Below, piece after piece: positions 17,487 to 26,927 of a DNA stretch of 49,169 nt (within the stretch, counting starts at the first letter, position 1; each line of letters begins with the position of its first letter). Source of the DNA: Haloterrigena sp. H1 (GTDB lineage: Archaea > Halobacteriota > Halobacteria > Halobacteriales > Natrialbaceae); contig NZ_SMZK01000005.1 of the NCBI RefSeq assembly GCF_005938085.1, forward strand, positions 1 to 49,169, written 5' to 3'. The notes under the pieces were generated by a model, which worked only from the letters and a program-made list of their open reading frames with translations, was not told the DNA's origin and ran no database searches. Made by a program: the position numbers and the translations under genes.

Positions 17487-18584
17487 TTACTCGTCGCCGT
17501 CACCGGACTCGTCGGCCACGACCCCGAACGTGAACGACGTCCGTACCGGCTCGCCCTCAAACTCGAGCGGCGACGCCGACTCGACGTCACCGGGGTCGCC
17601 CGCGTAGAGGGTCACCGTCAGTTCGTCGTCCGCGTCGAACGAGACGTCATCGTCTACGTCGACGGTGACGTTCTCGTGCTCGCCGGGCTCGAGTCGCTCG
17701 CTCGTCCCGACGACCGACCCGTCGCGCTCGAGTGCAACGACCCCCTCCTCGGGAATCGCCGCGGAGACCGTCACGCTGTCGTTGCCCGCGGCGTCGACCG
17801 CGACGTTCGGCTCGGTGTGGAACTCGAGGTCGATCCGACTGAGTTCGCCGTCGTCGTCGGTGAAGACGCCGATCGACTGGTTGCCAGGTGGCGCGCCGTT
17901 CGTCTCCGTCTCGAAGGTCACGTTCCGGACTTCGCCGGGCTCGAGTTCGAACATCTGACGAGCGAAGACGGCCCCGCCGATTCGAACCGCGACGGGCTGT
18001 TGGGCTTGGAACTCGGTCGGATTGCGGATCCGGGCGCTCACCGAGATCGTCTCGTTGGTGGTCGCCGACGACGGCGCGTCGATCGATTCGACGACGAACG
18101 AATTGCTACCCGCGCTGTCGCCGCTCAACACCGTCGCGGTGGCGCTGACCGGGAACCCGTCCTCGAGATAGGGCTGGTCCTCTTCGCCATCGGTTGTCTC
18201 GTAGGCGTAGCCCTCCTGGGAGGCCGTATCCTGATGGACTGTCGCGGTGAGCTGTCCGACGAGCTCGCGGGACGCGTCGTCCTCACGCTCGATGGTCACG
18301 TTCTCGTGGGTGCCAGCCTCGAGCCGATCTGAGACGGCAAGTGGCACGTCACCGCCGTCGGTGATGACGACGTAGCCGCCGTCCGAGAGGGTCACCTCCT
18401 GGATCGTGACGCTGGTGCCGTCGCCCCGCTGGTCGTCGAACGTGATCGACGCCTCTGGTGGTTCCTCGACGCCGAAGATGGCAGGTGCCTGCCCGACGAG
18501 GATCCCGGCTGCGATGACGATCGCGATCGCGATCACGATCGCGCCGATCCGCTTGAGCGTGCTGAACGTCACTCTCGAGCTCAT
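17487..18584 (-). CDS. Membrane-anchored DUF7282-type beta-repeat protein
   Basis: A 365-residue protein. It has one N-terminal membrane span (about 12-33, RIGAIVIAIAIVIAAGILVG) and the rest outside the cell. The ectodomain contains beta repeats with the pattern VTIQEVTLSDGGYVVITDGG then LEAGTHENVTI (about 55-98). A second copy is near the end, with VVALERDGSVVGTS then LEPGEHENVTV. A CARDB/FxLD-like central part (about 145-245) contains sequons such as NETIS and NVTFE. Acidic composition throughout fits a halophilic surface protein. Function unknown. It precedes the RFC paralogue on the same strand by about 40 bp but shares no obvious role. Confidence 0.75.
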   Translation of the reverse strand: MSSRVTFSTLKRIGAIVIAIAIVIAAGILVGQAPAIFGVEEPPEASITFDDQRGDGTSVTIQEVTLSDGGYVVITDGGDVPLAVSDRLEAGTHENVTIEREDDASRELVGQLTATVHQDTASQEGYAYETTDGEEDQPYLEDGFPVSATATVLSGDSAGSNSFVVESIDAPSSATTNETISVSARIRNPTEFQAQQPVAVRIGGAVFARQMFELEPGEVRNVTFETETNGAPPGNQSIGVFTDDDGELSRIDLEFHTEPNVAVDAAGNDSVTVSAAIPEEGVVALERDGSVVGTSERLEPGEHENVTVDVDDDVSFDADDELTVTLYAGDPGDVESASPLEFEGEPVRTSFTFGVVADESGDGDE

Positions 18585-18909
18585 TGGAGGTGTCGTCGTC
18601 CCGGTGTTCGGGTTCGACGACCGTAAAACGCGCCGACCGTTCGCAGGTCGGTGAGCCAGTCGAAGACAGGGGCACGATCCTCGGCCATCACGACATCTCA
18701 GCGACGGTACCTGCCGTCAGAAACGCGCGTTCAGAGACGACCCGCCCGATCCGCCGGCCAGTAAGCACAGCCGACAGGTCGTTTGGGCGACCCTACCACG
18801 GAAATAGGGGCTGGAATCCGCCCGACTCGAGCCGCTGGGAATGGAGATACAGCCCAGCGACACTCACGATCCGAAGCCGGTTTAGCTACGGCCCGCCGAG
18901 CATGGATCG
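18585..18909. other. 325-bp divergent spacer, no gene seen
   Basis: Separates the DUF7282 protein from rnz. No tRNA-like fold, no acidic reading frame and no dispersed repeat was found. It must contain both promoters; no strong TATA box was spotted. Confidence 0.5.
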
Positions 18910-19851
18910 ATGCCACTGTGCGTGACGTTTCTGGGGACGGCCGGGGCGATTCCGACGACCGAACGGAATCCAAGCAGCGTCTTCATCGCCCGTGAGGGCG
19001 AGGGACTGTTGTTCGATGCCGGCGAGGGAACCCAGCGCCAGATGATGCGCTTTGGGACCGGCTTTTCGGTCTCGCACCTGTTCGTCACGCACCTTCACGG
19101 CGATCACGTCCTCGGGATTCCGGGACTGCTCGAGACGATGGCGTTCAACGATCGGACGGAGCCGCTGGCGATTCACACGCCACAGGGCACGCGTCGCCAG
19201 CTCAAGTCGCTGATCAACGCCCTCGGGAACCGCCCGGCGTTTCCCGTGCGGATCAACGAAGTCGGCGGCGGCGACGTCGCCTACCGTGCCGACGAGTACG
19301 AGGTGCGCGCGTTCGGCACCGACCACGACACCAACTCGGTTGGCTACGCGCTCGTCGAAGACGACCGTAAGGGCCGGTTCGACCGCGAACGCGCCGAGGA
19401 ACTGGGTGTCCCTGTCGGCCCGAAGTTCTCGAAACTTCACGAGGGCCAGTCCGTCGAACTCGAGGACGGCACCGCTGTCGACCCCGAGCAAGTCGTCGGC
19501 GAGCCCCGCCCCGGCCGGTCGATCGTCTACACCGGCGACACCCGCCCCGCGGAGGCGACGATCGCCATCGCCGACGAGCCCGATCTGTTGATCCACGACG
19601 CGACCTTCGCCGACGACATGGCCGATCGGGCGACCGACACCGCCCACTCGACGGCCCGTCAGGCTGCCGAGATCGCCAACCGGGCCGGCGTGGACCGGCT
19701 CGCACTGATGCATCTGTCCTCGCGGTACGCCGGGTACACCGACGACCACGAACGCCAGGCCCGCGAGGTCTTCGCGGGCGACGCCGAGAACGTGTGCGTC
19801 CCCGACGACGGGCAGAAACTCGAGCTCTCCTATCCCGACGGCGACGCGTAA
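18910..19851 (+). CDS. rnz: Ribonuclease Z (tRNA 3'-processing endonuclease)
   Basis: Cuts the 3' trailer from pre-tRNA. It is a 313-residue metallo-beta-lactamase fold of the short RNase Z form. Zinc ligands are visible: HLHGDH (61-66), Asp/His in TDHDTNS (about 137-141), the YTGDTRP strand and the final H in LALMHLSSRY. The N-terminus MPLCVTFLGTAGAIPT is the conserved start. The sequence has no frame problems. Confidence 0.95.
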   Translation: MPLCVTFLGTAGAIPTTERNPSSVFIAREGEGLLFDAGEGTQRQMMRFGTGFSVSHLFVTHLHGDHVLGIPGLLETMAFNDRTEPLAIHTPQGTRRQLKSLINALGNRPAFPVRINEVGGGDVAYRADEYEVRAFGTDHDTNSVGYALVEDDRKGRFDRERAEELGVPVGPKFSKLHEGQSVELEDGTAVDPEQVVGEPRPGRSIVYTGDTRPAEATIAIADEPDLLIHDATFADDMADRATDTAHSTARQAAEIANRAGVDRLALMHLSSRYAGYTDDHERQAREVFAGDAENVCVPDDGQKLELSYPDGDA

Positions 19852-20128
19852 CCGGTCCCGAACCGGCGGGCGACAGCGACCGTCCCACTGACGAGGGCCG
19901 ACCGGAAAACCGATCGACACACTGCTCGCCGGCGGTCATCCGACCTCGGCACTAACTATCAGTGGCGGCGATAGCTCCTGATACTGATACTGATACGATC
20001 GCCCGAAGGCGAAGCGGATCCGTTCCAGCATGGCGCACAGATCAGCGCTTCCACCGCTGTGAGAGACGATATCACGTACGGCTACTTCCGTCAGACTTTT
20101 ATCAACTAGTCGATGAGTGAGTTGGAAA
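19852..20128. other. Spacer with (TGATAC)3 tract
   Basis: A 277-bp gap holding three tandem TGATAC copies (around 19978-19995). An AT-richer stretch CTTTTATCAACTAG (about 20095-20109) can serve as promoter for the histidine kinase. No gene is evident. Confidence 0.45.
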
Positions 20129-21628
20129 ATGACGGAGTCACCGCAGTACACCGCGACTGCGTTGCTGAACGCAGCGCCGGACGCGGTCATCACCGTCAAC
20201 GAGGGTGGGGAGATCACGTACGCGAACGATCGAATTCGAGACCTCTTCGGCTACGAGCCCGCGGACATCGTCGGCGACCGCGTCGAGCGACTCGTGCCGA
20301 AGGACATCCGCGAGACACACGTCGACCAACGAGACGCGTTTCTGGCAAATCCGTCGCGGCGACCGATGGGCGTCGGCCTCGAGCTCAGGGGCCGCCACGC
20401 CGACGGATCGACGATTCCCGTCGATGTCAGTCTGAGCCCGATCGACACTGATGGTACCACACACGTCGTAGCAGTCGTCCGCGACGCGACCGAACGACGG
20501 GAACACCACCGACAGGTCACGAGGCTCCGCACGGCGACACGGGAGTTGATGGAGGCCGAAACGACGGAAGCGGTCGCCGAACTCGTCGCGACCGCTGCGA
20601 CGAACCTCTTCGGCTACGAGAGTAGCGTATTCCGGATCGTCGAGGGCGGACGCCTCCTCCGGCCGGTTGCCCTCGCTGAGAGCGACGGGATCGACCTGGG
20701 CGAGCGACCGGACTACCCGATCGACGAGGAAACGCCGGTGACACGCGTCTACAAGCGAGGCGAACCGGAGTATCACGACGATGTCCGCGACCTCGACGAC
20801 GGCTACGATCGTGGCGACGCCCGCGGGGCGATGTACATCCCCATCGGCGAGTACGGCGTGCTCAGCGTCCTCGAGCGCGCAGTCGGTGCCTTCGATCGGC
20901 CCGATCTCGACATCGCCTCGAGTCTCGCAGCCAACGCCGAGACCATTCTCGATCGCCTCCATCACGAACACGAACTCGAACGACAGATCGAACGCCTCGA
21001 CGAGTTCAGCGGCGTCGTCTCCCACGATCTCCGGAATCCGCTGAACGTCGCCCAGGGTCATCTCGAGCTCGCCCAAGAGGGGAACGGGCAGGAGAACCTC
21101 GAGGCGATCGACGACGCACTCGAGCGGATGAAAACGATCGTCGAGTCGACGCTGACACTGGCCAGACAGGGCAACGTCGTCGGTGAGACCGAGCCACTGG
21201 CCGTCGACAGCCTCGCAGAACGTTGCTGGAAGCGGATCGACACACCCGACGCTTACCTTCGGCTCGAGGATCGGTTCCGCGTCGACGGCGACCGCGACCG
21301 TCTCGAGCACGTCTTCGAGAACCTCTTTTCTAACGCCGTCGCGCACGGTCGTCAGGACGATACCGAGCACGGCACGCCGGAGATTACGGTACGGGTCGGC
21401 CGACTCGACGACGAAGTCGGGTTCTACGTCGAAGACGACGGTCGCGGGATCCCCGCGTCGAAGCGAGATCGGGTTTTCGAGACCGGCTACACGGACTCAG
21501 CGGACGGTACCGGGTTCGGGCTGGCGATCGTCAGCCAGATCGCCAGCGCCCACGGCTGGCAGACGCGAGCGACCGAGGGTCGCGATGGCGGTGCCCGGTT
21601 CGAGTTCGCTGATGTCGAGTTCGCCTGA
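20129..21628 (+). CDS. PAS-GAF sensor histidine kinase
   Basis: Cytosolic signalling kinase of about 499 residues with no membrane span. The PAS domain spans about 1-125 (NAAPDAVITVNEGGEITYAN, FGYEPADIVG, VVAVVRDATERREH). A GAF-like domain spans about 140-275. HisKA carries the phospho-acceptor His in EFSGVVSHDLRNPLNVAQGH. The HATPase N-box is ENLFSNAVAHG, G1 is DDGRGIP and G2 is GTGFGLAIV. ATG 20129 (MTESPQYTATALLN) is preferred over an upstream GTG because it begins right before the PAS fold. No response regulator is adjacent; orphan kinases of this layout are common in haloarchaea. Signal unknown. Confidence 0.9.
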   Translation: MTESPQYTATALLNAAPDAVITVNEGGEITYANDRIRDLFGYEPADIVGDRVERLVPKDIRETHVDQRDAFLANPSRRPMGVGLELRGRHADGSTIPVDVSLSPIDTDGTTHVVAVVRDATERREHHRQVTRLRTATRELMEAETTEAVAELVATAATNLFGYESSVFRIVEGGRLLRPVALAESDGIDLGERPDYPIDEETPVTRVYKRGEPEYHDDVRDLDDGYDRGDARGAMYIPIGEYGVLSVLERAVGAFDRPDLDIASSLAANAETILDRLHHEHELERQIERLDEFSGVVSHDLRNPLNVAQGHLELAQEGNGQENLEAIDDALERMKTIVESTLTLARQGNVVGETEPLAVDSLAERCWKRIDTPDAYLRLEDRFRVDGDRDRLEHVFENLFSNAVAHGRQDDTEHGTPEITVRVGRLDDEVGFYVEDDGRGIPASKRDRVFETGYTDSADGTGFGLAIVSQIASAHGWQTRATEGRDGGARFEFADVEFA

Positions 21629-21693
21629 GCGACGATCGGACCTGTCTCTCACACGACGACCGCCGCCACGGAGCCACGCGAGGCCGCGCCGGA

Positions 21694-21699
21694 TTTATA
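21694..21699 (+). promoter_or_regulatory. TATA box of DUF460 gene
   Basis: TTTATA in GGATTTATAGC, 25-30 bp before GTG 21724. This spacing is typical of leaderless transcripts and supports the GTG start. Confidence 0.6.
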
Positions 21700-21723
21700 G
21701 CTGACTCGTTCCTAGAGGCTCCT

Positions 21724-23700
21724 GTGAGTACGCGAACGAGTGCGCTCGATGCGGTCGTCTTCGGTGTCGACATTCAGAGCGGTGACGTGCGCGGTGACGC
21801 GCCATCGTACGCACTGGCGGTTTACGACGGCGACGACGTCACCCGGGACGTCGTCTCCCACCGGAAACTCAGGCGGTTGATCGACGACGAGGAGCCGGCG
21901 ATCGTCGCGACCGACAACATGTACGAACTCGCCGCCGACAAAGACCAGCTGATCCACTTTCTTGGCTCGCTGCCCGCCGAGACGCGGCTCGTCCAGGTGA
22001 CGGGTGCCGAACAGCCCGAACCGCTGTCTCGCGTCGCGAAACGCCACGGCATCCCATACGGCAAAGAGCCGATGAAAGAAGCCGAGGCCGCGGCCCGGCT
22101 GGCCGCCCACAACGTCGGCCACGAAGTGTCGGCCTTTACCGACACGACGGAGGTCAAGGTCTCCCGGGGGCGCTCGACCGGCAGCGGCGGCTGGAGCGAG
22201 GATCGCTACACCCGCCGCATCCACGGCTCCGTGCGGAAACGGGCCCGCGAGGTCGAGTCCGCCCTCGAGGAGGCGAACCTCGCATACGAGCGCGACGTCC
22301 GCGAGGCCTACGGCGGCTTCGCCAACGCCGTCTTCACCGTCGAAGCGCGACCGAGCGATATCCCCGTCTCGCGCAACCGGTCTGGTGACGTTCGCGTCGA
22401 GATCGAACGCGAGCGCCGCGACGGCATCGAATTCCGGCCGCTGGTCAAACGCCGCGATCACGTCATCGTCGGGATCGATCCCGGGACGACGACCGCCGTC
22501 GCCATCGTCGGTCTCGAGGGGGAGGTACTGGACGTCTGGAGTTCTCGGACCAGCGACACCGCCGAAGTGATCGAGTGGATCGTCGAGCGCGGCCGGCCGA
22601 TTATCGTCGCGGCCGACGTGACGCCGATCCCCGAAACCGTCGAGAAGTTCCGCCGGAGCTTCGACGCCGCGGGCTGGACGCCCACGCGGGATCTGCCGAT
22701 CGACGAGAAACAACATCGCACGCGCGAGCATCCGTACGAGAACGACCACCAGCGCGACGCGATGGCCGCCGCACTCTATGCCCTCGACGCCCACGAAGAC
22801 CAGTTCGAGCGGATCGCCGCCAAGCTCCCGCCGGGCATGGATCGCGGCGAAGTCACCGCCCGCGTCGTCGCCGGCGAGGAGAGCGTCGAGGCCGTCCTGC
22901 GGGACCTGCGCGACGACGAGGGCGACAGCGACGACGACGCGACCGAACACGAACCCCGCGAACTCACCGCCGAAGAAAAGCGGATCAAATCCCTCGAGCG
23001 CCAGGTCGAACGCCTCAAATCACACGTCGATACCCTCGAAGGGCGCGTCGAGGACCGCGACGAACGGATCAACGAACTCGAAAATAGCCTCAGCGGAGCC
23101 CGCCGCCAGGAGCGCAAGGAAGTCCGCAAAGACCGCGAGGTGAGCCGCTTAGAGCGGAAAGCGAACCGGCTCGAGCGCGAGCGCGACGAGGCCCGCGAGA
23201 CGGTCGAGCAACTCGAGAAGAAAGTCGAGCGGATGAAGGCCCTCTGGAAGCTCGATCACTCGAACTTCAGCGACGTCTCCGCGAAGAAAGAGGGGCTGGT
23301 CCCGGTCAAGGTCGTCGAGAAGTTCACGAAGGGCGCGATCCGCGAGGCCGACGACCAGTACGGCATCGCCAGCGGGGACGTGGTCTACATCCGGGACGCG
23401 AGCGGCGCGGGTCGGTCGACGGCCGAGCTCGTGGCCGAGTTCGAGCCCCGCGTGATCCTCAAAGACGGCGGCCTCTCGGAGATCGCCGACGAGATCCTCT
23501 TCGACGCCGAGATCCCGGTCGGTCCCGCCGACGACGTCGCCATGCAGGAAGTCGACGAACTCGCCGTCGCCCGCGAGGACGACGTCGAAGCAGTCATCGA
23601 CGACTGGCACGAGCGCGCCGAAGCCCGGAAACGGGATCGGAAAGCCGCGATGGTCGACCAGCTCATCAGCGAGCACCGCGCCGGGAACAACGAGGTCTGA
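21724..23700 (+). CDS. DUF460 family protein (RNase H-like fold plus long coiled coil)
   Basis: Archaeal conserved protein of 658 residues. The N-terminal part contains two RNase H-like beginnings: VVFGVDIQSGD (about 11-21) and VIVGIDPGTTTAVAIV (about 240-256). The latter is followed by a family-typical HPYENDHQRDAMAAALYA segment with acidic residues. From about 410 to 515 it is a charged coiled coil. The C-terminal 140 residues (LVPVKVVEKFTKGAI, GDVVYIRDASGAGRSTAELV) are conserved in the family. The reaction is not established; nuclease or RNA-related activity is inference from the fold. Start is GTG, matched to a TATA box. Confidence 0.85.
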   Translation: MSTRTSALDAVVFGVDIQSGDVRGDAPSYALAVYDGDDVTRDVVSHRKLRRLIDDEEPAIVATDNMYELAADKDQLIHFLGSLPAETRLVQVTGAEQPEPLSRVAKRHGIPYGKEPMKEAEAAARLAAHNVGHEVSAFTDTTEVKVSRGRSTGSGGWSEDRYTRRIHGSVRKRAREVESALEEANLAYERDVREAYGGFANAVFTVEARPSDIPVSRNRSGDVRVEIERERRDGIEFRPLVKRRDHVIVGIDPGTTTAVAIVGLEGEVLDVWSSRTSDTAEVIEWIVERGRPIIVAADVTPIPETVEKFRRSFDAAGWTPTRDLPIDEKQHRTREHPYENDHQRDAMAAALYALDAHEDQFERIAAKLPPGMDRGEVTARVVAGEESVEAVLRDLRDDEGDSDDDATEHEPRELTAEEKRIKSLERQVERLKSHVDTLEGRVEDRDERINELENSLSGARRQERKEVRKDREVSRLERKANRLERERDEARETVEQLEKKVERMKALWKLDHSNFSDVSAKKEGLVPVKVVEKFTKGAIREADDQYGIASGDVVYIRDASGAGRSTAELVAEFEPRVILKDGGLSEIADEILFDAEIPVGPADDVAMQEVDELAVAREDDVEAVIDDWHERAEARKRDRKAAMVDQLISEHRAGNNEV

Positions 23701-23721
23701 CCGGGTTCGAGTCGCCGTCCG

Positions 23722-23982
23722 TTACGTCTCGGGACCGGCTTCTATCGGCGACAACACCTGTGGCACCTCCTCGAGGGCGACCTCCTCGGTCAGGTCCTCG
23801 GTGTCGTCGACCGGCCCGTTGATGAACAGCGCGTGGGTGATGAGCGCGATCGCGACGACGCCGAAGCCGACGATCGCAGCCAAAAACGAGACGGCGGTCG
23901 CGTAACCGATGAGCGCACCGAGCCCGAGGCTCGCTCCGATACCGCTCAAGACGAGGTCGTAGTACTGGAGCGTGTATTCCAT
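23722..23982 (-). CDS. Small two-span membrane protein
   Basis: An 86-residue protein, MEYTLQYYDLVLSGIGASLGLG, with spans at about 8-32 and 35-55 and an acidic cytosolic tail (DDTEDLTEEVALEEVP). Similar short membrane proteins are common in haloarchaea. Function unknown. It converges with the DUF460 gene. Confidence 0.75.
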   Translation of the reverse strand: MEYTLQYYDLVLSGIGASLGLGALIGYATAVSFLAAIVGFGVVAIALITHALFINGPVDDTEDLTEEVALEEVPQVLSPIEAGPET

Positions 23983-24048
23983 ACGGTCGATACGCGACGT
24001 AGGGGCAAAACGCTTGACCCGGTGTTCGAGTCGCGCTCGTTCGAGCGA

Positions 24049-24228
24049 TCAGAACATCCCGAAGCTCTGGAGCATCCCCGAGATCAGGGATTTGACGACC
24101 AGTCCGAGGCCAGCGAGGATGAGGGCCATCCCCGCGGCGATCAAGAGACTCTCGTACGCGACGAGTGCGATGCCGGCGAGCAAGAGCACGATTCCGACGA
24201 CGCCGACCGCACCGAGGTTTCGTAACAT
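24049..24228 (-). CDS. Very small two-span membrane protein (DUF7470-like)
   Basis: A 59-residue protein starting MLRNLGAVGVVGIVLLLAG. It consists almost entirely of two hydrophobic helices and ends SLISGMLQSFGMF. The short start is preferred over the Arg-rich upstream extension. No function known; it resembles abundant small haloarchaeal membrane proteins. Confidence 0.65.
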   Translation of the reverse strand: MLRNLGAVGVVGIVLLLAGIALVAYESLLIAAGMALILAGLGLVVKSLISGMLQSFGMF

Positions 24229-24343
24229 ATCCACGCGTCGAGAGCCAAGCGAAATAAGCAGCGTGGTTCCACGTCCTGCTCGAGACGGCACACCGAGCTG
24301 GGACGGTCGCATCGGGTGACGGGCGGATCAAGACAATAAAGGG

Positions 24344-24348
24344 TTAAA
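24344..24348 (+). promoter_or_regulatory. TATA-like box of eIF1A gene
   Basis: TTAAA in GGGTTAAACC, 25-29 bp before ATG 24373, with an additional AATAAA just upstream (24335-24340). Confidence 0.5.
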
Positions 24349-24372
24349 CCGCTTGAACGCGAAGCCGCGGCC

Positions 24373-24663
24373 ATGAGCGACGACGGAGATGGCGGTCGGA
24401 AGAACCTCCGGATGCCCGAGGGCGACGAGGTCTTCGCGACCGTCACGAACATGCTCGGGGCGAATCGCGTGAAAGTACGCTGTGCTGACGGGAAAGAGCG
24501 CACCGCACGCATTCCCGGCAAGATGCAAAAACGCATCTGGATCCGCGAGGACGACGTCGTCCTCGTCGAACCCTGGGACTGGCAGGACGAAAAGGCCGAC
24601 ATCACCTGGCGCTACGAAAAGAGCGAAGCCGACCAGCTCCGTCGCGAAGGTCACATTCAGTAA
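24373..24663 (+). CDS. eif1A: Translation initiation factor aIF1A
   Basis: A 96-residue single OB-fold protein acting on the small ribosomal subunit during start-codon selection. The core RMPEGDEVFATVTNMLGANRVKVRCADGKER and RIPGKMQKRIWIREDDVVLVEPWDWQDEKADI is typical of the S1-like IF1A fold. The tail ENSEADQLRREG-like segment reads KSEADQLRREGHIQ. Confidence 0.96.
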   Translation: MSDDGDGGRKNLRMPEGDEVFATVTNMLGANRVKVRCADGKERTARIPGKMQKRIWIREDDVVLVEPWDWQDEKADITWRYEKSEADQLRREGHIQ

Positions 24664-24797
24664 TCGACGCTCGTTTTGCAGTGCTTCGTCCGGGACGAAC
24701 GCAGTTGCGAGAGTTCGACCACGCAACCCGGTTCCGGTGCGGTATCAAAAGTACCATACCACCTCGTGACCCAGTGGAGCGTACTTAGGTGGTTTCC

Positions 24798-25910
24798 GTG
24801 ACCAAGAAACAGGAATACAAAGACGACTATCCCGACAAAACGCTGTATATCCCGGGGCCGACTGAAGTACGCGACGACGTCATCGAGTCGATGTGCGAGC
24901 CGATGTTCGGCCACCGCATGGACCGGATGACCGACCTCTATACGACCATCGTCGAGGACACGAAGGAGTTCCTCGGCACCGACAACGAGGTCGTCATCCT
25001 CACGGGTTCGGGCACGGAGTTCTGGGAGGCGTCGACGCTCAACCTCGTCGACGAGAACATCCTCGTCCCGACCTGTGGCAGCTTCAGTGAGCGCCACGCC
25101 AACGTCGCCGAGCGACTGGGCAAAAACGTCGACCGCCTCGAGTACGAATGGGGCCAGGCCATCAAGCCCGAGGACATCCGCGCGGAACTCGAGGAAAGCG
25201 ATACCGACTACGACGTGGTCGCGACCGTCATGAACGAGAGTTCGACGGGCGTACGCAACCCAATCGAGGAGATCGGCGACGTGGTCGCCGAATACCCTGA
25301 TACCTACTTCGTCGTCGACGCCGTCTCCTCGCTGGGTGGCGACTACGTCGACATCGACGAGCACAACATCGACGTGATCTTCGCTTCCTCACAGAAGGCC
25401 TTCGCCATGCCGCCGGGCCTGGCGATTTGTGTCGTCAGCGACGACGCCTACGAGCGCGAACTCGAGAAAGATTCGGCGTCGTGGTACGGCGGCTTCCAGC
25501 GCACGATCGACTACTACGAGCGCAAAGGCCAGACCCACTCCACGCCCGCGATCCCGATCATGCTGGCCTACCGCAAGCAGATGAAACACATGCTCGAGGA
25601 GGGCCACGAGGCCCGCGACGAGCGTCACCGCGAGATGGCCGAATACACCCGCGAGTGGGCCCGCGAACACTTCGATATGTTCCCCGAAGAGGGCTACGAG
25701 TCCCAGACGGTGAGCTGTATCGAGAACACGCAGGGCATCGATGTCGCGGAAACCATCGAGACCGTCAGCGAAGAGTACGACTTCGTCTTCTCGAACGGCT
25801 ACGGCTCACAGCTCGGCGAGAAGACGTTCCGCATCGGCCACATGGGCGAACACGACCTCGAGAGCATCAAGGAACTCACCGACGCGATCGAGGACGTCGC
25901 CGGGTTGTAA
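24798..25910 (+). CDS. Class V PLP aminotransferase (alanine-glyoxylate/serine-pyruvate type)
   Basis: Transfers amino groups between small amino and keto acids; probably alanine:glyoxylate or serine:pyruvate, which sequence alone cannot separate. It has 370 residues from GTG 24798 (MTKKQEYKDDYPDKTLYIPG); an in-frame GTG at 24789 would add three residues. Features are PGPTEV near the N-terminus, ILTGSGTEFWEAS (PLP phosphate pocket), HNESSTG-like VMNESSTGVRNP, DAVSSLGGDYVD and the Schiff-base lysine K200 in ASSQKAF. No neighbours of related function. Confidence 0.88.
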   Translation: MTKKQEYKDDYPDKTLYIPGPTEVRDDVIESMCEPMFGHRMDRMTDLYTTIVEDTKEFLGTDNEVVILTGSGTEFWEASTLNLVDENILVPTCGSFSERHANVAERLGKNVDRLEYEWGQAIKPEDIRAELEESDTDYDVVATVMNESSTGVRNPIEEIGDVVAEYPDTYFVVDAVSSLGGDYVDIDEHNIDVIFASSQKAFAMPPGLAICVVSDDAYERELEKDSASWYGGFQRTIDYYERKGQTHSTPAIPIMLAYRKQMKHMLEEGHEARDERHREMAEYTREWAREHFDMFPEEGYESQTVSCIENTQGIDVAETIETVSEEYDFVFSNGYGSQLGEKTFRIGHMGEHDLESIKELTDAIEDVAGL

Positions 25911-25946
25911 TCTGCGCTCGAGCGTTCGGTTTCGAATCGCCGGCCG

Positions 25947-26927
25947 TTATTCGACCTGAATGGAACCGATCATCGTGATCTCGTGTGGGTGACAGGCGTA
26001 CGTAGTCATCTCACTCCTGGCGGTAAATTCGAGGAGCTGTTGCTCGCCAGGATCCGTGACGGGATCGCCCGTCGTGAGGTCGTCGACGACCTCGTCGCTG
26101 TCGTTGCGGATCTGTAGGTTGTGCGCAGCACCGTCGCCCTCAGTCCAGCCGATCGAGTATCGCTCGCCTTCCTGCAGCACGAGTGTTGGATTTTCGACGC
26201 CCTCGAGTGCGGACGGCGCGAGTCCCTCCCAGTGAGCCGTCTGGCCGCTGAACCGGATGTCCGCTCCGGGCTCGAGTTCGATTTGCTCCCCGGCAGTATC
26301 CGTGGTCTCCTCCGTGTCGTCGTCAGTGGCTGTATCCGACTCTACCACCGTCCCGTCACTGTCCACGACCACGATTTCGCCGACCATCGTCGTCGTGTGG
26401 AACTGACAGGTGTACGTGGTCATCTCGCTGCTGACCTCGAACTCGAGCCGCTGGTGGTCGGGCTCAACGGCTCTCTCCGTCGCGAGGTCGTTGACGACCT
26501 CGCCGTCTGCGTTACGGATTTCGATGTTGTGGTAGGCACCGTCACCGACCGTCCAGCCCAGCTCGTACGTTTCTCCTTCTTGGAGGACGAGCGTCGGGTT
26601 CGTCGTCCCTTCGATCGAGGAAGGTGCGATGCCTTCCCAGCCAGTCGTCTGTCCGTCGAACTCGAACGTCGTGCCGGGATCGATTGCGATACCCTGCGCC
26701 GCCTCAGCACTCTCGCCATCACTGCTGTCCTCAGCAGCGTCACCATCGGCTGCGTCCGCACCGTTACTGGCATCGGTGCTGTTGCCGTCTGAGTCATCGG
26801 TCGGTGACGCAGCCGCGTTGTTACTGGTACTATCGTCCAGACAGCCCGCGAGTGACCCTCCTGCAATCGCGACGCCAGCGAGTTGAAGTACTGTTCGACG
26901 GGTGCGGGAATTCTTCTCATCAGACAT
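25947..26927 (-). CDS. Tat-exported lipoprotein with two cupredoxin (halocyanin-like) domains
   Basis: A 326-residue blue-copper-type protein. The Tat signal RTRRTVLQLAGVAIAGGSLAGC has a lipobox Cys29, so it is exported folded and membrane-anchored. An acidic linker (30-78) comes first. Cupredoxin domain 1 has ligands H133, C174, H177 and M181 (HNIEI and TCQFHTTTM). Domain 2 has H269, C312, H315 and M319 (HNLQI and ACHPHEITM). The spacing C-x2-H-x3-M is kept in both, so both are predicted to bind copper. Electron transfer is the known role of halocyanins; the redox partner here is unknown. A single-domain relative lies 425 bp upstream of its start, on the same strand. Confidence 0.88.
   Translation of the reverse strand: MSDEKNSRTRRTVLQLAGVAIAGGSLAGCLDDSTSNNAAASPTDDSDGNSTDASNGADAADGDAAEDSSDGESAEAAQGIAIDPGTTFEFDGQTTGWEGIAPSSIEGTTNPTLVLQEGETYELGWTVGDGAYHNIEIRNADGEVVNDLATERAVEPDHQRLEFEVSSEMTTYTCQFHTTTMVGEIVVVDSDGTVVESDTATDDDTEETTDTAGEQIELEPGADIRFSGQTAHWEGLAPSALEGVENPTLVLQEGERYSIGWTEGDGAAHNLQIRNDSDEVVDDLTTGDPVTDPGEQQLLEFTARSEMTTYACHPHEITMIGSIQVE

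Noticed and set aside
16482..18332. 616-residue plus-strand frame
   Set aside because: Spans the antisense of two good minus-strand genes (RFC paralogue and DUF7282 protein). High GC in haloarchaea keeps such frames open; no conserved motif.
19978..19995. (TGATAC)3 as a regulatory array
   Set aside because: Only three short copies with no second site. Too little to call more than a chance microsatellite.
19936..20217. Possible small minus-strand gene
   Set aside because: Overlaps the promoter and first codons of the histidine kinase, and its tail is only the translation of the TGATAC repeat.
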